This document shows positions 7,335-14,596 of a stretch of DNA of 50,857 bases, piece by piece. The notes beneath the pieces are model-generated. The model saw nothing but the letters and a program-made list of their open reading frames with translations, was not told the origin of the DNA and made no database searches. This DNA is from Methanobacteriota archaeon (GTDB lineage Archaea; Thermoplasmatota; E2; JACPAO01; JAHWKR01). The first letter of the stretch is position 1, and every line of letters starts with the position of its first letter. The DNA is taken from contig JAHWKR010000014.1 in assembly GCA_019347805.1 (NCBI GenBank), positions 15,506 to 66,362 on the forward strand, read 5' to 3'. The translations under genes and the position numbers were made by a program.

Positions 7335-8633
7335 TCAGACCGGCTCTTGGCCTGAGGTGGCATCCCGCCTCGACGCCGTCGTCCCCTCGACATCCTCCCG
7401 CAGTCGGAGGGCGCGCGTCGCCGGGATCCCGAGCCCTTCCGCCACTTCCGCGAGATGATGCTCCTCCGCGCGGGTGACCGTGCCATCCTGGAGCGCGAGA
7501 CGGACCGCGACCTTGTACACATCCTCTTGCTGACGCATGCGGTGATCCATCGTGTCGGTTACACCCGGCATCGCGCGATCCGCGACACGCTCTGCGAACT
7601 GCTGGAGGGGTGCGATAGCGAAGACGAGGCCTCCGGCCGCGATGATCCCCCCATACGTGCCCCACTTTTCGCCGAGGAAGACGGCGGCGCTTTCGCTTGC
7701 GACGAAGAAGACCGCGATGAAGACGGCGGCGACTGTACTCTTCGAGATGGTCCACCGGACCTTCACATCGATGCCGAGGAGTTGGTGCCGGACGGTGGCG
7801 TACGCGAGAAGCAGGACCATGACGAAGCGGGCGATCCCGTAGTGGGGGCCGGAGCCGGCGGCCGCCTCGGCGTCCTGGAGAGCGCCGACCACGACCCCTG
7901 CCAGCACTGTGGCAAGGAGATAGAGCGCTAGGTTGCGCGCGGCGCGCGCGTCGGCGCCCGTGCTGCCGGCGACGTTGCGGAGCCACAGGGCCGCCACGAG
8001 CAGGACGGCGCCGACATGCGGTCCCATCGGCACAAGCCACAGCATGTCGTTCGGATCCAGAGACAGCACGAGCGCGCCCGTGCCCGCAACGAGCCCCACG
8101 TGCGTCCCGAAGGCCGCGGTGCCGAGTGCGAGCTGCGTCCTGAGCCGTCCGTCGTTCGCGTGACGCCAGCGCTCAGCCCACAAGACGAGGAGTGCGAGCA
8201 TCGCCGGGTAGGTCAGCACAAAGAAGCCTTCGGCCGCGACGGCCATCGACATGCCCTCCTCCCGGACCGCCAGCCCGAGAGCCCGTGCCCTTCCGAGGAA
8301 GGTGACACCGAACACAATCGCGGGCAGCACGATGGGCCGCCGCTCCCGTTGCGCGAAAGACGTGGGGAACCAGGGCGCAAGGAGGACGGCACCCACGAAG
8401 AACGCGAGGGAGCCGAGAAGGGCGACGGCGTGCAACGCGAGTGGGCCGCCACCGAGACTGAAGGACCCATCCTCGGCATAGCTCGCCGCGATATACGTGC
8501 CGAAACCCGCCACCGTCACGGCGAACGCAAGATTGGCCCGCTCGCGCGGCGCCACCTTGAGGACGACGAGCGCCACAGCGACGAGGAGGATGCCGCTCGC
8601 GACGCTGATGGCGACACCGAGGCTCCACGGCAT
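7335..8633 (-). CDS. Polytopic membrane protein, array paralogue 1 (sensor-like, TerB-like tail)
   Basis: A 432-residue protein with about eleven hydrophobic segments over residues 1-345. The part shared with the other three copies starts at L-L-G-I-D-V-K-V-R-W-T-I, crosses the membrane twice and ends A-I-A-P-L-Q-Q-F-A-E-R-V-A-D-R. This pattern resembles the last membrane segments of 7TM/PAS-type histidine-kinase sensors, but the kinase is absent. Instead about 50 soluble residues follow (A-L-Q-D-G-T-V-T-R-A-E-E-H-H-L), like a TerB/DjlA helical domain. The start overlaps the stop of the small upstream gene (TGATG). Last gene of the array; function unknown. Confidence 0.85.
   Translation of the reverse strand: MPWSLGVAISVASGILLVAVALVVLKVAPRERANLAFAVTVAGFGTYIAASYAEDGSFSLGGGPLALHAVALLGSLAFFVGAVLLAPWFPTSFAQRERRPIVLPAIVFGVTFLGRARALGLAVREEGMSMAVAAEGFFVLTYPAMLALLVLWAERWRHANDGRLRTQLALGTAAFGTHVGLVAGTGALVLSLDPNDMLWLVPMGPHVGAVLLVAALWLRNVAGSTGADARAARNLALYLLATVLAGVVVGALQDAEAAAGSGPHYGIARFVMVLLLAYATVRHQLLGIDVKVRWTISKSTVAAVFIAVFFVASESAAVFLGEKWGTYGGIIAAGGLVFAIAPLQQFAERVADRAMPGVTDTMDHRMRQQEDVYKVAVRLALQDGTVTRAEEHHLAEVAEGLGIPATRALRLREDVEGTTASRRDATSGQEPV
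7582..7694. repeat. Near-identical block, copy in paralogue 1
   Basis: 113 nt matching 9045-9157 with a single mismatch (A at 7617, G at 9080), while the flanking sequence of the two genes is clearly diverged, including at synonymous sites. It codes for the F-L-G-E-K-W-G-T-Y-G-G-I-I-A-A-G segment. Recent gene conversion between neighbouring paralogues is the simplest reading. Confidence 0.9.
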
Positions 8634-8806
8634 CAGACGGCGCCCCCTTCGATCCATTCGCGCTCCACGGCCCATGGCGCGATCATAAGGGCGAAGAGGC
8701 GATTCTGCCTGCGGTCCGGCCTCACGCGCCAAACGAAGACAGCAAGGGCAAGGACGGCCACGGCACCGACCTCGTTTAGCCAGAAACCCATAGAGACCTC
8801 TGCCAC
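8633..8806 (-). CDS. One-helix mini-paralogue within the membrane array
   Basis: A 57-residue ORF from GTG 8806, directly after the stop of paralogue 2, with AGGAGG at an ideal distance (about 7 nt). It encodes one transmembrane helix (V-G-A-V-A-V-L-A-L-A-V-F-V-W) followed by R-V-R-P-D-R-R-Q-N-R-L-F-A. This matches the N-terminal helix and basic turn of the full paralogues (for example L-K-V-A-P-R-E-R-A-N-L-A-F-A in paralogue 1). It ends in TGATG with the next start. It is either the remnant of a fifth, truncated copy or a real single-helix partner; the intact ribosome site and overlaps favour translation. Confidence 0.65.
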   Translation of the reverse strand: MAEVSMGFWLNEVGAVAVLALAVFVWRVRPDRRQNRLFALMIAPWAVEREWIEGGAV

Positions 8807-10048
8807 TCACCGCACCTCCTGCGCAGGCGCGACCGCCGCGGCTTGTCCCGCAGCCTCCCGCTCGAGGGAGAGCGCCACCTCGGCGTCGATCCTCAGTCTC
8901 CGCCGGGTGATCTCGAGGAGCTCGCGTTCGTTGGCGTCCACGGCCGCATCCCTGTAGGCCACAATAAGTTGAGCACGATAGAGGGAAAGGCGCTCGTCCT
9001 GGGTCATCTCGCTCGTGGCCTTCACCCCGGGCATGGCGTGGTCGGCGACACGCTCTGCGAACTGCTGGAGGGGTGCGATGGCGAAGACGAGGCCTCCGGC
9101 CGCGATGATCCCCCCATACGTGCCCCACTTTTCGCCGAGGAAGACGGCGGCGCTTTCACTCGCTATGAAGAAGATGCCGATGAAGATAGCGGCGACCGTG
9201 GACTGTCTGATGGTCCACTTGATCTTCACATCGATGCCGAGGAGCTGGTGGCGGAGAATCCCGTAGGCGAGGACGAGCGCCATGATGACCCGCGCGATAC
9301 CGTGGCCGCCCGGGAGGGAGAGCGTGACGGAGAGGACACCCGCGAGGGTCGCGGCGAGCGTGATGAGCGCCACGTTCCGAGCCAATCGAGCCTCCGGACC
9401 GCGCGTAGCGGATAGCCACAGGGCAGCGACAAGCAGCACCATCGCGAAGCGCAACACGGCCCCGGCGAGCGCCGCGCCCTCGGCGCGGAGAAGGCTCGAG
9501 GCGCCGGCGAAGTCGATACCCCCTCCTGCTTGAAAGCCGACAAAAAGGGCAAGTCCCCCAGCAGCGAACCCCCCCTGCCTACGGAAGACGGCGTCGTTCG
9601 AGCGCGCGAACCGCAAGGAGAGGATCAGGAACAGAGTGTAGAGCGAGCCGACGGACAGCGCGTACAGCGAACCGGCGACCGGGGCTTCTCCCCCATGCCG
9701 GGCCACGAGGAGCGGCACGACGAGGAGGACCCCGACGCCGAGGCTCACCGCGAGGAGGGAGCGCTCGCGTCGGCTCAGAGGGCTAGGGAACGTCACGAGC
9801 ATGGCGAGGACCCCCACGAGCCCCAGCGCCATCATGACGGACTCGACGAGCCGCCTGGGTCCTTCCGGTGCATGCAGGATCACGCCGAAGTGATGGGCGA
9901 AGTAGAAACCACCCACGCCGGCGGCGAAAACGGAGAACGCGATCCCGGCGCGCCTGCGCGGCTTCGGGACAAGAACAAGCAACCCAAGGACGAGGACGAC
10001 GAGCCCTCCGACCATGTTCAGGTAACCTCCGAGCGGCGCGTGTGTCAT
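8807..10048 (-). CDS. Polytopic membrane protein, array paralogue 2
   Basis: A 413-residue protein with about ten hydrophobic segments. The conserved end block reads L-L-G-I-D-V-K-I-K-W-T-I, two membrane segments, then A-I-A-P-L-Q-Q-F-A-E-R-V-A-D-H. A soluble tail of about 60 residues follows (Y-R-D-A-A-V-D-A-N-E-R-E-L-L-E-I), the same TerB-like pattern of a short acidic turn before E-R/E-E helices. The ATG overlaps the stop of paralogue 3 (ATGA). It shares a 112/113-nt identical block with paralogue 1. No catalytic motif is visible; a membrane signalling or scaffolding role is inferred from the sensor-like membrane part. Confidence 0.85.
   Translation of the reverse strand: MTHAPLGGYLNMVGGLVVLVLGLLVLVPKPRRRAGIAFSVFAAGVGGFYFAHHFGVILHAPEGPRRLVESVMMALGLVGVLAMLVTFPSPLSRRERSLLAVSLGVGVLLVVPLLVARHGGEAPVAGSLYALSVGSLYTLFLILSLRFARSNDAVFRRQGGFAAGGLALFVGFQAGGGIDFAGASSLLRAEGAALAGAVLRFAMVLLVAALWLSATRGPEARLARNVALITLAATLAGVLSVTLSLPGGHGIARVIMALVLAYGILRHQLLGIDVKIKWTIRQSTVAAIFIGIFFIASESAAVFLGEKWGTYGGIIAAGGLVFAIAPLQQFAERVADHAMPGVKATSEMTQDERLSLYRAQLIVAYRDAAVDANERELLEITRRRLRIDAEVALSLEREAAGQAAAVAPAQEVR
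9045..9157. repeat. Near-identical block, copy in paralogue 2
   Basis: Partner of 7582-7694 (one mismatch in 113 nt). Same reading frame and same protein segment in both genes. Confidence 0.9.
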
Positions 10049-11121
10049 GGCGCCCCACCTCCGATGCCGCGCTCCATCTCCCGCGCCTCTCGGTTCGACA
10101 CGCCGAGTTCCAACTGCAGCCGTGTGAGCATCTCACGCTCGCGCATGGTCACCTCGCCATCGGCCAAAGCGCCCGCCAATGCCGCGCCATAGACATCCGC
10201 CTTCCGCAGGCGCACGTAATCCGGGTCGTCCTCGCGGACATGGGGGAGTGCCAAGTCGGCGACGCGGGCGGCCGCGCGCTGGAGCGGCGCGAGGGCGAAC
10301 ACGAGGAGCGCCGTCGCGGCGATGCCCCAATAAGCGCTGCCGGTGCGCTCCCCCAGGAACTCGGCGGCCCCCTCGCTCACAAGGAAGAAGACCGCCACGA
10401 AGGCGGCGGCGAGGGTCGACTGCTTGATGGTCCACTTGATCTTGAGGTCGATGTCGAAAAGCTGGGTCTTCAGGATCCCGTACGAGAGCCATGCCACGAA
10501 CCAGAGGATGGGCAACGGGAAGAGGATGGCTTCGCCCCAGACCTGCTGGGTCTGAGAGAGCCCCCCTCCATCGAAGAACCCGAACAGGAGCATGAATGCG
10601 ATGACCGACGCGTCCAGGACGGCGAACGCCATGATGTAGGCCATCGCCTGCGCCCGGGCGAGCGGTTCGGACGCCCGTCGGTATGCGGAGACGCCGACAA
10701 GGATACTCAGACTGAAGACGAGCACCGCGAGCGCGTCGACCGAGGTCAGCAGCGGATTCCCCGCCCAGCCGGCGAGCCCGAATGCGCTGAAGCCGAAGGC
10801 CGACGCGACCAAGGACCAGCGTACCGTCCGCGGTCGCAGGAAGCCTATCACGGGAACGTCGATCGTCGACAGGAAGAACGGGTACGCGACAAGGATGAGG
10901 AACACGAAGGAAACATATTCAGTGGCCCCAGACGCCATGACATCGTCCGGCGAGGGTGCCACCGCCTGGATGAGGTCGGAGCCGACGTTGAAACCGATGA
11001 ACATGAGCAAGAGCGCCAGGTACCGGTTCTGGGCGCGGCCAGGGCGCGTGAGGAAAACGACGGCTGCGAAGGCGAAGCTCACGACCGTGGCGGCGCCATA
11101 CAGCAAGGGAAGGAGCATCAC
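10045..11121 (-). CDS. Polytopic membrane protein, array paralogue 3
   Basis: At 358 residues the shortest full copy, with about eight or nine hydrophobic segments. It starts directly with M-M-L-L-P-L-L-Y-G-A and carries T-R-P-G-R-A-Q-N-R-Y-L-A after helix 1, the basic turn common to the array. The end block is L-F-D-I-D-L-K-I-K-W-T-I, two membrane helices, A-L-A-P-L-Q-R-A-A-A-R-V-A-D, then a tail with A-L-A-D-G-E-V-T-M-R-E-R-E-M. That A-D-G-x-(V/M)-(T/S)-x-x-E pattern is what suggests a TerB-like domain. Both ends overlap neighbours by ATGA, so the array is probably one transcript with coupled translation. Confidence 0.85.
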   Translation of the reverse strand: MMLLPLLYGAATVVSFAFAAVVFLTRPGRAQNRYLALLLMFIGFNVGSDLIQAVAPSPDDVMASGATEYVSFVFLILVAYPFFLSTIDVPVIGFLRPRTVRWSLVASAFGFSAFGLAGWAGNPLLTSVDALAVLVFSLSILVGVSAYRRASEPLARAQAMAYIMAFAVLDASVIAFMLLFGFFDGGGLSQTQQVWGEAILFPLPILWFVAWLSYGILKTQLFDIDLKIKWTIKQSTLAAAFVAVFFLVSEGAAEFLGERTGSAYWGIAATALLVFALAPLQRAAARVADLALPHVREDDPDYVRLRKADVYGAALAGALADGEVTMREREMLTRLQLELGVSNREAREMERGIGGGAP

Positions 11122-12476
11122 GCACCGCCTCCTCGGGAGCCCGCAGACGTCCGGACAGGACCCCGCTCCGCCTCGATCTCATCCCGCACGTCCAACGCCT
11201 CTTCCGGGCCCAATCCCAGGCCCTGTTGCAGGCGCGCGAGTGCCCGCTCCTCGTCGCGGCTCATCGTGCCATCGGCGAACGCGACGCGTACGGCGTGGCG
11301 GTAAGTGTCGCGGGCGAGGGAAGAAGGCTCCGCCACGGGGACCGCCTTCGCCGCGAGGCGATCCGCCGCCCGTTGGAGTGGCGCGATGGCGAAGACGAGT
11401 GCCCCTGCGGCCGCGATGCCGACGTACGTCGAGCCGAGCGTGTCACCGAAAAACTCCTGCGCAGCCTCGCTCGCGACGAAGAACACGGCGATGAAGACGG
11501 CGGCGACCGTCGACCGACTGATCGCGAAGCGTAATCTCACCTCGACATCGAACACCTGCCGCTTCAGGAGTGCGTACGCGAGGAGGAGGGTCGTCCCCAC
11601 CCGCCAGACGCCATCGAGCGTCAGGGGCAGCGACTCGAACCGCACCGGGTCGACGAGAAGGAGCCCGACCACGAAGACACCCGTGAGCGCAGAGACGCCC
11701 GCTCCGAAGGCGAGCAGGCGGCGTGACCCGTTCGTGGCCGGATCGCCACGCAGAGGCGGGAGACCGAACATGGCACCAAGAGTCGCTAGGACCGTGACAG
11801 CACCAACCAGAGGCATCGTGTGCACGAGGGATCGGACCACCGGATGGCCAGCGGGGTCACGGAAGAACCACTCCGCGGCGAACGAGGAACCGACCAGAAG
11901 TGCAGCCCCCCAATACGCGGCGAGCAGCGTGAACGCGAGCGATGCCAAGATCAGGCCTTCTCGACGAGGTGCGGATCCGGCGTGTCGCGCCCGCAGCGCG
12001 AACAGGAGGGCCATGAAGCCGAACGTGGGAGAATACGCGAACCAGGCGAGCCCGAGCGGACCGAGCGCGAACGTCCCGTCTTCGCGGAGGGAATAGGCAA
12101 GACCATGGTCCCACGCGAACGCGCCGAGGACCAGGACGACACCAAAGAGCAAGCACCACGCAAGGGGGCGTGATGCGCGCGACCCACCGTCCGGGTCGAG
12201 GAAGCGCAAGGTGAAGAAGGCCGCTGCGAACGGCAGGGAGAGGACGAAGTAGGAGCCGACGTTCTCCAAGACGACGGCGCGACCCGACCCGTCGCCCTCG
12301 AACCCGATGTGGCCGACATAGACAAGGCTCGCCATGCCGTTCACGACCTGGAGCAGCGCGAACGCGCGGTGCACGCGGTTCGTGGGCGCGACCCACAGGA
12401 GGAGCGCGGCGAGGGCGAGCATGCCCAGCCCGGCGATGAGGTCCGGAATGTTGCCCGGCCCGAGCTCCAACGTCAT
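11118..12476 (-). CDS. Polytopic membrane protein, array paralogue 4 (first gene)
   Basis: At 452 residues the longest and most diverged copy, with about eleven hydrophobic segments. The end block is V-F-D-V-E-V-R-L-R-F-A-I, then S-T-V-A-A-V-F-I-A-V-F-F-V-A-S-E, then A-I-A-P-L-Q-R-A-A-D-R-L. The tail holds A-F-A-D-G-T-M-S-R-D-E-E-R-A-L, and about 12 Gly/Arg/Ser residues end the protein. As first gene of the array it has its own AT-rich promoter element at 12561-12569. The ribbon-helix-helix gene upstream on the same strand is a candidate regulator. Possible alternatives are an orphan sensor module or a membrane-stress device; no enzyme motif supports either. Confidence 0.85.
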   Translation of the reverse strand: MTLELGPGNIPDLIAGLGMLALAALLLWVAPTNRVHRAFALLQVVNGMASLVYVGHIGFEGDGSGRAVVLENVGSYFVLSLPFAAAFFTLRFLDPDGGSRASRPLAWCLLFGVVLVLGAFAWDHGLAYSLREDGTFALGPLGLAWFAYSPTFGFMALLFALRARHAGSAPRREGLILASLAFTLLAAYWGAALLVGSSFAAEWFFRDPAGHPVVRSLVHTMPLVGAVTVLATLGAMFGLPPLRGDPATNGSRRLLAFGAGVSALTGVFVVGLLLVDPVRFESLPLTLDGVWRVGTTLLLAYALLKRQVFDVEVRLRFAISRSTVAAVFIAVFFVASEAAQEFFGDTLGSTYVGIAAAGALVFAIAPLQRAADRLAAKAVPVAEPSSLARDTYRHAVRVAFADGTMSRDEERALARLQQGLGLGPEEALDVRDEIEAERGPVRTSAGSRGGGA

Positions 12477-12560
12477 GCCGGCCCTCCGCCTGCACCCTCA
12501 GGACCTGATACCCGGTCGTCCACCATCCGTTCGTCCCGTGGGATGGGACCTGCGGTGGAC

Positions 12561-12569
12561 GTTTAAGAG
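12561..12569 (-). promoter_or_regulatory. Probable TATA box of the membrane array
   Basis: CTCTTAAAC on the minus strand about 90 nt before the first array gene, in otherwise GC-rich spacer. Predicted leader about 60 nt. Confidence 0.45.
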
Positions 12570-12635
12570 ATGCGCAAAGAAACAGCCCCTAAGGGGAGGG
12601 AAGAGAGCACATTGGGGCAAGGAGGGAAGAGGCCC

Positions 12636-12652
12636 GATGGCCGAAGGCCATC
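12636..12652 (-). terminator. Hairpin at the end of the RHH gene
   Basis: GATGGCC-GAA-GGCCATC, a perfect 7-bp stem touching the stop codon of the RHH gene and followed on the minus strand by pyrimidine-rich sequence. It probably separates the regulator from the membrane array. Confidence 0.45.
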
Positions 12653-12884
12653 AGGACGAAAGGTGGTCGGCGGCCCGGTTCGGCTCCACCGCGAGGTTGT
12701 GGCGCTCGAAATAAGCGTCCAATGCCTCGGAGACCGTCGCACTGATGCTCTTATCTCCCAGGATCTTCATGCCGTGCAACCTCATGTGGACGGACACAGG
12801 AAGCTTCACTTTGAGCTCTTTCGTCTTGTTCGGGTCGGCCACCTTTCCGTAGAGGAACTTGTCGGGAATCAACGTCGTCACCAC
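12651..12884 (-). CDS. Small ribbon-helix-helix DNA-binding protein
   Basis: A 77-residue protein. Residues about 24-65 carry the RHH pattern: a basic strand K-E-L-K-V-K-L-P-V-S-V, helix 1 M-R-L-H-G-M-K-I-L-G, then S-I-S-A-T-V-S-E-A-L-D-A-Y-F-E. RHH proteins bind DNA as dimers through the strand. The GTG at 12884 is chosen because GGTTATAAGC (12905-12914) is centred 25 nt upstream, which places the transcript start on the GTG itself; upstream sequence in the same frame looks non-coding. It lies just upstream of the four-paralogue array on the same strand and back-to-back with hisS, so it may regulate either. Target not determinable. Confidence 0.75.
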   Translation of the reverse strand: MVTTLIPDKFLYGKVADPNKTKELKVKLPVSVHMRLHGMKILGDKSISATVSEALDAYFERHNLAVEPNRAADHLSS

Positions 12885-12904
12885 ACCTACCTTGCCGGTC
12901 TCCG

Positions 12905-12914
12905 GCTTATAACC
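12905..12914 (-). promoter_or_regulatory. TATA box of the RHH gene (leaderless)
   Basis: GGTTATAAGC on the minus strand, centred 25 nt before the GTG start. Confidence 0.65.
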
Positions 12915-13110
12915 CACGAGGAGCAGGGACGCGTGGCTTCCGGGGAAACCTCCGCTCCGGCCCCAAAGGGCGCGGCCGGTACGGGTCGGGCGGCCGATGG
13001 GCGATGGGGTCCGCAGACGCTGTGACCCGAGCGGGTCCGGGGGTGAAGCGACCGGGCCACCAGAGGAGGATGCGGGACCAAGCGCCAGAAGAGGACACGA
13101 CAGATGGAAC

Positions 13111-13119
13111 CCTTTTAGC
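13111..13119 (+). promoter_or_regulatory. Probable TATA box of hisS
   Basis: CCTTTTAGC, centred about 33 nt before the ATG at 13148; predicted leader only a few nucleotides, and no ribosome site before the ATG. Confidence 0.5.
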
Positions 13120-13147
13120 GCAGCCCCGCCTCGCCCCCGACGCGCCC

Positions 13148-14461
13148 ATGGCCCTGCAGCGACCCCGCGGTACACGCGACTTCGGACCGAAGGAGACCGC
13201 CGAGCGACAACGCGTCGCCACCCAGATGCGCAACACGTTCCGGCGCTTCGGCTTCCAGGAGGTCCAGACGCCCACCTTCGAAGAGCTCGACCTCTTCACC
13301 GCCAAATCGGGCGAAGGCATCGTCTCCGAACTGTACGACTTCACCGACAAGGGCGGACGGCATCTTACGCTACGCCCCGAGCTCACTGCGCCCACCATGC
13401 GCTTCTACTACAACGAGCTCACCATGGAGCCCAAGCCGCTCAAACTGTTCTACCACGCCAATTGTTTCCGCTATGATCGGCCACAAAAGGGCCGCTACCG
13501 GGAGTTCTGGCAGATGGGCTGCGAACTGGTCGGACCCGACACCCCCGAAGCCGCCGCAGAAGTGGTCGCCTTGGGTGTCACGCTCCTTCGCGACACCGGA
13601 TTGGAACGGCTCGATGTACGCATCGGCCACATCGGCGTCCTCCGAGGGGTGCTCCGTCATCTCGGCCACCCATCCGCCGACGGCCGCGGGGGACTCATGC
13701 GCGCCATCGACAAGTGGGACGAGAAGGCGATCCGGGACGGTCTCGCCGAAGGCGGCGTCGACGCGTCGGACATCGACTGGTTCCTCTCCCTCCGCGACAT
13801 CCGAGACCTCGACGGATTGTCCAGTGCCCTCGCCCGCGCCGAAGAGGCGACCGAGGCGCTCACCCAACTCCGCGATGTTGTCCGGCTCGCCGAAGCGTTC
13901 GGCGTCCCCCCCGACATCATCCAGATCGACCCGATGATCGCCCGAGGCCTCGACTACTACACCGGCATCGTCTTCGAGATGGACGCCCCCGCCCTCGGCG
14001 CCGAGAAACAGCTCCTCGGCGGCGGCGCCTACGACCTCAGCAGCGTCTTCGGCGGCGAACCGGTCGCGACACTCGGCTTCGGCCTCGGCTTCGACCGCAC
14101 CCTGGTCGCCCTGGACGCGGAAGGCAAGAGACCGGAAGCGCGGCTCGGCATCGACGTCTATGTCGCCCCCATCGGCGACGCCCCCCGGGAACGGGCCGTC
14201 CTCCTCACCACCGGCCTGCGCCGCGCCGGACTCATCGCCGAGGTCGACCTCATGCGGCGCAATCCGGGCAAGAACCTGAAGGCCGCGGACACCCGTGGCG
14301 CCCGCTATGCGATCCTCCTTGGCGCGCGCGAGGTCGAATCCGGGCAGGTCGGCATCAAGGACCTTGCAAGCGGCGACCAGGTCGACGTGCCTCTCGATCG
14401 TGTCGTCGAGTGGCTCACCGAACGGCTCGTTCCGGGTCCGGCGGCCGAGGTCCCGGCCTAG
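13148..14461 (+). CDS. hisS: Histidine--tRNA ligase
   Basis: A 437-residue class II synthetase charging tRNA-His. The start M-A-L-Q-R-P-R-G-T-R-D-F is the family's N-terminus. Motif 2 reads C-F-R-Y-D-R-P-Q-K-G-R-Y-R-E-F near residue 110; the histidine-binding signature A-R-G-L-D-Y-Y-T-G-I-V-F-E lies near 265; motif 3 G-F-G-L-G-F-D-R-T near 315; and the C-terminal anticodon-binding domain starts about 335 (I-D-V-Y-V-A-P-I-G). ATG 13148 is preferred over earlier in-frame codons because sequence before it shows no conservation. It is convergent with tRNA-Ser, 10 nt away. Confidence 0.96.
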   Translation: MALQRPRGTRDFGPKETAERQRVATQMRNTFRRFGFQEVQTPTFEELDLFTAKSGEGIVSELYDFTDKGGRHLTLRPELTAPTMRFYYNELTMEPKPLKLFYHANCFRYDRPQKGRYREFWQMGCELVGPDTPEAAAEVVALGVTLLRDTGLERLDVRIGHIGVLRGVLRHLGHPSADGRGGLMRAIDKWDEKAIRDGLAEGGVDASDIDWFLSLRDIRDLDGLSSALARAEEATEALTQLRDVVRLAEAFGVPPDIIQIDPMIARGLDYYTGIVFEMDAPALGAEKQLLGGGAYDLSSVFGGEPVATLGFGLGFDRTLVALDAEGKRPEARLGIDVYVAPIGDAPRERAVLLTTGLRRAGLIAEVDLMRRNPGKNLKAADTRGARYAILLGAREVESGQVGIKDLASGDQVDVPLDRVVEWLTERLVPGPAAEVPA

Positions 14462-14471
14462 GCAGAAAGAG

Positions 14472-14555
14472 CGCGGGGAGCGTGATTCGAACACGCGTGG
14501 CCGAGTGGCCAGCGGCTTAGCAGGCCGCCGCAATACCGGGCTATGCGATCCCCGC
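14472..14555 (-). tRNA. tRNA-Ser(GCU)
   Basis: The acceptor arms GCGGGGA (14555-14549) and TCCCCGC (14479-14473) pair, with discriminator G as expected for serine. The anticodon arm is GCGGC-CTGCTAA-GCCGC, giving anticodon GCU (reads AGC/AGU). A long variable arm (TGGCCACTCGGCCA) confirms the serine class, and the T arm has GTGTTCGAATCACGC. CCA is not encoded and there is no intron. It lies downstream of folP on the same strand but has its own AT-rich element. Confidence 0.95.
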
Positions 14556-14587
14556 ACCAGAAAGGGAAGGCTGCGGAAGAGGGGGTC

Positions 14588-14596
14588 GCTTTTAGG
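14588..14596 (-). promoter_or_regulatory. Probable TATA box of tRNA-Ser
   Basis: CCTAAAAGC on the minus strand, centred about 37 nt before the mature tRNA 5' end and overlapping the end of folP; this allows a short 5' leader to be cut by RNase P. Confidence 0.5.

Noticed and set aside
8634-9128. N-terminal extension of array paralogue 1 through paralogue 2
   Set aside because: Low-complexity Arg/Gly sequence out of frame with paralogue 2; the ATG at 8633 gives the helix 1 start shared by the array.
12586-12596. CCCCTAAGGGG small inverted repeat
   Set aside because: Four-base stem is expected by chance in GC-rich spacer; no T-run or conserved context.
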